This document shows, piece by piece, positions 26,852 to 28,366 of a DNA stretch of 28,366 bases. This stretch comes from Anaerolineae bacterium. Lineage in GTDB: Bacteria > Chloroflexota > Anaerolineae > 4572-78 > J111. Under the pieces are notes generated by a model. That model had not been told where the DNA came from. It was given only the letters and a program-made list of their open reading frames with translations, and ran no database searches. Both the position numbers and the translations under genes were made by a program. The DNA lies in assembly GCA_020433835.1 (NCBI GenBank), contig JAGRBY010000021.1:1-28366 (forward strand), in the 5' to 3' direction. Every line of letters starts with the position of its first letter. Within the stretch, counting starts at the first letter, position 1.

Positions 26852-27575
26852 AATACACGTTCGCAAAATCTACAACCGGTCTGACTTAAAACGGTTTATT
26901 TTGTTGTGTATAATCATACTCGCCGCCTGCGCCGATACCCAGGCCAAAAGCGTCTTTACGCCTACCCCACTGCCAACCCCCACCCGCATCCCGACCCTGA
27001 CACCGGTTGTTGATCCGGCGGCGCAAACAGCATCGATACCCATCGGGCCTTGTGCCGATCCATATTTGTGGCCCAATCTCCATATCTCCGCCACCGGCAG
27101 CTACACCCAAACCCAAACCGAGGCCGCCGGACCGCCCATCTGCCGCATCGCGCCAAACACCTGCGCTTACAACCTGCTGGTCGGCAACTTGGACGCCAAC
27201 ATCATCTTTAAGCGCGAAGAAGAGCCGCCTTTCGACGAAGAAGATATCAAAATGCACCCCGCTGCCCTGCTGCCGCTCAGCCGCTTAAGCGCGATGGTGC
27301 AGCAGGAGTGGAACGGCCAATACCAACTGCGCATCACCGACGCCTACGACTCATTGTTGGAACATGACTTAGGCCAGCCCGACAACACCCGCCGGGCCTC
27401 CTTGCACTTCGAAGGTCGCGCCCTCGATTTAACCACTTGGCCCATCGAACCAGAGCTTTACAGCCGCCTATGCATGCTGGCCCACTGCGCCGGCTTCGAT
27501 TGGGTCCACAATGAAGGCGACCACTGCCATGTGGCTATCAAAGCTGAAAGTCTGTGTACAATGTGCAGTAACTAA
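26832..27575 (+). CDS. Lipoprotein with Hedgehog N-terminal (Hh signalling) domain
   Basis: 247 residues from ATG 26832 (ATG 26814 is also in frame); both overlap the pentapeptide gene. A basic, then hydrophobic start and lipobox LAAC (Cys33) mark a lipoprotein; a Thr/Pro spacer spans 42-60. Residues 118-242 resemble the Hedgehog N-domain closely: NIIFKREEE, then LRITDAYD, SLHFEGRALDLTT, AGFDWVHNE, and HCHVAIKAES. Against mouse Shh the zinc ligands correspond to H192, D199 and H233, and the catalytic-type Glu to E228. Of six calcium acids, five are kept (E129, E130, D135, D170, D173). The Shh His135 position is not conserved (Thr186), and the C-terminal loop is one residue shorter. Known bacterial Hh-like proteins are thought to be calcium-regulated zinc peptidases related to LAS/M15 enzymes; a peptidoglycan or protein substrate is possible. 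No Hint autoprocessing domain is present. The gene is GC-richer than its neighbour. Confidence 0.88.
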   Translation: MEAPTNKIHVRKIYNRSDLKRFILLCIIILAACADTQAKSVFTPTPLPTPTRIPTLTPVVDPAAQTASIPIGPCADPYLWPNLHISATGSYTQTQTEAAGPPICRIAPNTCAYNLLVGNLDANIIFKREEEPPFDEEDIKMHPAALLPLSRLSAMVQQEWNGQYQLRITDAYDSLLEHDLGQPDNTRRASLHFEGRALDLTTWPIEPELYSRLCMLAHCAGFDWVHNEGDHCHVAIKAESLCTMCSN

Positions 27576-27598
27576 ACATCCCCCTGAAAATACAGAGA

Positions 27599-27658
27599 TG
27601 GAGCATCAAAGTTTACTTTGATCCCAATGCTGATGACAAAGCGAGCTTTGTCGCTCCA
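27599..27658. repeat. Three-way-junction palindrome
   Basis: An outer stem TGGAGC (27599-27604) pairs with GCTCCA (27653-27658). Inside it are two perfect 8-bp hairpins: ATCAAAGT/ACTTTGAT (27605-27622, TT loop) and GACAAAGC/GCTTTGTC (27635-27652, GA loop), joined by a 12-base strand. It lies 24 bases after the last + strand stop. It may act as an mRNA 3' end stabiliser or be a dispersed repeat; it lacks the T-run of an intrinsic terminator. Confidence 0.7.
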
Positions 27659-27677
27659 ACAGATTTGTCATCCCCCT

Positions 27678-27718
27678 CTTAAACTTTTCTTAAGTTCCCC
27701 TTGAACTACGGTTAAAGA
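27678..27718 (+). promoter_or_regulatory. Pho-box-like array of four 11-bp-spaced repeats
   Basis: Four octamers occur at exact 11-bp steps: CTTAAACT (27678), CTTAAGTT (27689), CTTGAACT (27700) and GTTAAAGA (27711), separated by three-base spacers. The cyanobacterial Pho box consensus is PyTTAAPyPy(T/A) with three-base spacers, and PhoB/PhoP family regulators generally bind 11-bp direct repeats. A possible -10 hexamer is TATCCT (27738-27743). No gene on the + strand follows before the convergent gene, so its target is unclear. Confidence 0.55.
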
Positions 27719-27783
27719 CCCTAGCTATTCTCTTGTGCTATCCTAAACCTACACATAACAAGTTAGCAGTCGTTTCACCTCTA

Positions 27784-27860
27784 GGCAAAGGCGAAGGCGA
27801 AGAAAAGACAAACGCAACTTGGTGAAAAATGCTTTTTCTTAGCCTCAGCCTTAGCCTTAG
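27784..27860. repeat. Imperfect inverted repeat with short tandem units
   Basis: The left arm has AAGGCGAAGGCGAAG followed by AAAA (27788-27806). The right arm has TTTT followed by CTTAGCCTCAGCCTTAGCCTT (27834-27858). They pair imperfectly (about 15 of 19) across a loop of about 27 bases. Each arm is itself a six-base tandem repeat. It touches the left end of the MITE-like element. It may end a transcript started at the Pho-box-like site, or may be a dispersed repeat. Confidence 0.5.
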
Positions 27861-28025
27861 AAGCTGTTTGAAAAGTCAGCGTTTACAGAGTTGTCCACAG
27901 ATTGTCACGGACACTTGCGCCTGCACGCAGTGCAGGTGTATTCACTGATTTTTATCACACCTCTGATAGTATCTGTGAAAATCTGAGTCTATCTGTGGAC
28001 CCTTTTAGGCTTTTAAAACAGTTTC
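27860..28025. mobile_element. MITE-like non-coding palindromic element
   Basis: Terminal inverted repeats at 27857-27875 and 28010-28028 match at 17 of 19 bases (GAAGCTGTTTGAAAAG against GAAACTGTTTTAAAAG). A second, perfect 10-bp pair follows inside: GTCCACAGAT (27893-27902) and ATCTGTGGAC (27991-28000). A central hairpin is at 27916-27940. TA lies directly outside both ends (27858-27859 and 28026-28027), as expected from IS630/Tc1-mariner type insertion. It encodes no protein, so a transposase would have to act from elsewhere. The family is inferred from the ends only. Confidence 0.55.
27916..27940. repeat. Central hairpin of the MITE-like element
   Basis: An 11-bp stem (two G-U type pairs when transcribed) closes a GCA loop; its core is CCTGCAC/GTGCAGG, perfectly paired. 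A TTTTT run begins about a dozen bases downstream on the + strand, so weak terminator activity is possible. Confidence 0.7.
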
Positions 28026-28037
28026 TAAGTACACGTC

Positions 28038-28143
28038 GGAACATGTTCCTACAGCGTAAGATCACGGCGCAATTGTTGAGTACAATAAAGTGCGCGTTTG
28101 GAACATGTTCGTACAGCGCAGAACAATGAAGTGCGCGTTGGAA
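28038..28143. repeat. Two interleaved short direct repeats
   Basis: GGAACATGTTC followed by (C/G)TACAGCG occurs at 28038-28056 and 28100-28118; its core GAACATGTTC is a perfect palindrome. AGTGCGCGTT with an upstream CAAT(A/G)A occurs at 28083-28099 and 28124-28139. The two repeats alternate, which suggests a tandem duplication of an approximately 40-60 base unit. Function is unknown. Confidence 0.65.
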
Positions 28144-28147
28144 TATA

Positions 28148-28178
28148 TAAAAAATGGGTTGCGTTGCCACAACCCATC
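28148..28178 (-). terminator. Intrinsic terminator of the convergent gene
   Basis: ATGGGTTG (28154-28161) pairs perfectly with CAACCCAT (28170-28177) across an eight-base loop. Read on the - strand, the stem is followed directly by TTTTTT and then AT-rich sequence. It is about 47 bases downstream of the - strand stop. On the + strand the stem is followed by CTTTTACCC, so it may also work, more weakly, for + strand transcripts. Confidence 0.7.
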
Positions 28179-28224
28179 TTTTACCCTTTATTCTGATAGC
28201 TGACCGCCCGCTTTACGACCGCGT

Positions 28225-28366
28225 TTACTCCGCGTTTGCTTCCTGACGGGCCAGCCGCTTTTGCATCGCTTCAGGCGTAATGCGATAGACGTCAGAGATG
28301 AGGCCCAGCCGCTCCAGCGCAGCGATGACATAGCCTGCGCCATCAACCTGCCACCAGGCTAACCCG
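28225..28366 (-). CDS. C-terminal end of an unrecognised protein, 5' end outside window
   Basis: A frame open from the window edge gives 46 residues and a TAA stop at 28225-28227. The residues begin GLAWWQVDGAGYVIAALE and end KRLARQEANAE. Codon use is GC-rich and coding-like, and a terminator follows at the expected distance, which supports a real gene. I do not recognise the family. It converges on the eCIS-linked genes and marks the edge of that cluster. Confidence 0.6.
   Translation of the reverse strand, partial: GLAWWQVDGAGYVIAALERLGLISDVYRITPEAMQKRLARQEANAE

Larger units (their letters stand above)
27576..28224. other. Non-coding, structure-rich gap of about 650 bases
   Basis: No convincing gene lies here; the only sizeable frames fall within a palindromic element and lack ribosome sites. 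From left to right it holds a three-way-junction palindrome, a Pho-box-like repeat, an imperfect hairpin, a MITE-like element, paired short direct repeats and a terminator. Each is listed separately. CATCCCCCT occurs twice (27578-27586 and 27669-27677), framing the first palindrome. Confidence 0.8.

Noticed and set aside
27902..28129. 75-residue frame on the + strand and an overlapping 71-residue - strand frame
   Set aside because: Both lie within the palindromic MITE-like element and short repeats, lack ribosome sites and have no protein-like composition.
28038..28143. Possible CRISPR array
   Set aside because: There are only two copies of each short repeat, they interleave, and no cas genes are in view.

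Overview
The window looks like a chromosomal segment of a filamentous or surface-rich Chloroflexota bacterium (Anaerolineae/Caldilineae type). This is inferred from Thr-Pro-rich spacers behind lipoprotein cysteines, surface proteins carrying a hydrophobic 'LPLVLK'-type segment near the C-terminus, DUF11/LamG/FG-GAP surface modules, and the form of the contractile-tail baseplate genes. No rRNA, tRNA or other phylogenetic marker is present, so the phylum is an inference. Thirteen genes on the + strand are closely spaced or overlapping from base 1 to 27575. A non-coding stretch of about 650 bases follows, then the 3' end of one gene on the - strand.

Region 1 (1-7547) is the baseplate and spike part of an extracellular contractile injection system (eCIS, phage-tail-like). 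In order it encodes a VgrG-like gp27/gp5 spike (5' end outside the window, with an unusual Ala/Glu/Gln N-terminal extension), a PAAR-like tip, a gp25-like wedge protein, a gpJ-like baseplate protein, a gpI-like tail protein and a DUF4159-containing protein. Sheath, tube, LysM and ATPase genes would be expected upstream.

Region 2 (7571-15201) encodes three large envelope-associated proteins. Two are paralogous at a degenerate FHA domain; the third has an exported von Willebrand A domain. Topology suggests a membrane hub: FHA domains and beta-sandwiches inside, VWA and Ig-like repeats outside. Tight spacing to the baseplate genes suggests, but does not prove, that it anchors or triggers the tail machine.

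Region 3 (15255-22898) encodes two giant secreted proteins. One has 14 FG-GAP repeats plus PKD and FN3-like domains. The other has seven PD40 repeats, DUF11 repeats and a LamG-containing module that sits inside a DUF11 repeat.

Region 4 (22958-27575) encodes a lipoprotein with a duplicated domain and a C-terminal Excalibur domain, a long pentapeptide-repeat membrane protein, and a lipoprotein whose C-terminal half closely resembles the Hedgehog N-terminal signalling domain, with the zinc residues and most of the calcium residues kept. The last is the most striking gene here.

Region 5 (27576-28224) is non-coding but highly structured: a three-way-junction palindrome, four 11-bp-spaced repeats matching a Pho box, an imperfect hairpin, a MITE-like element flanked by TA, short direct repeats, and a terminator serving the convergent gene.
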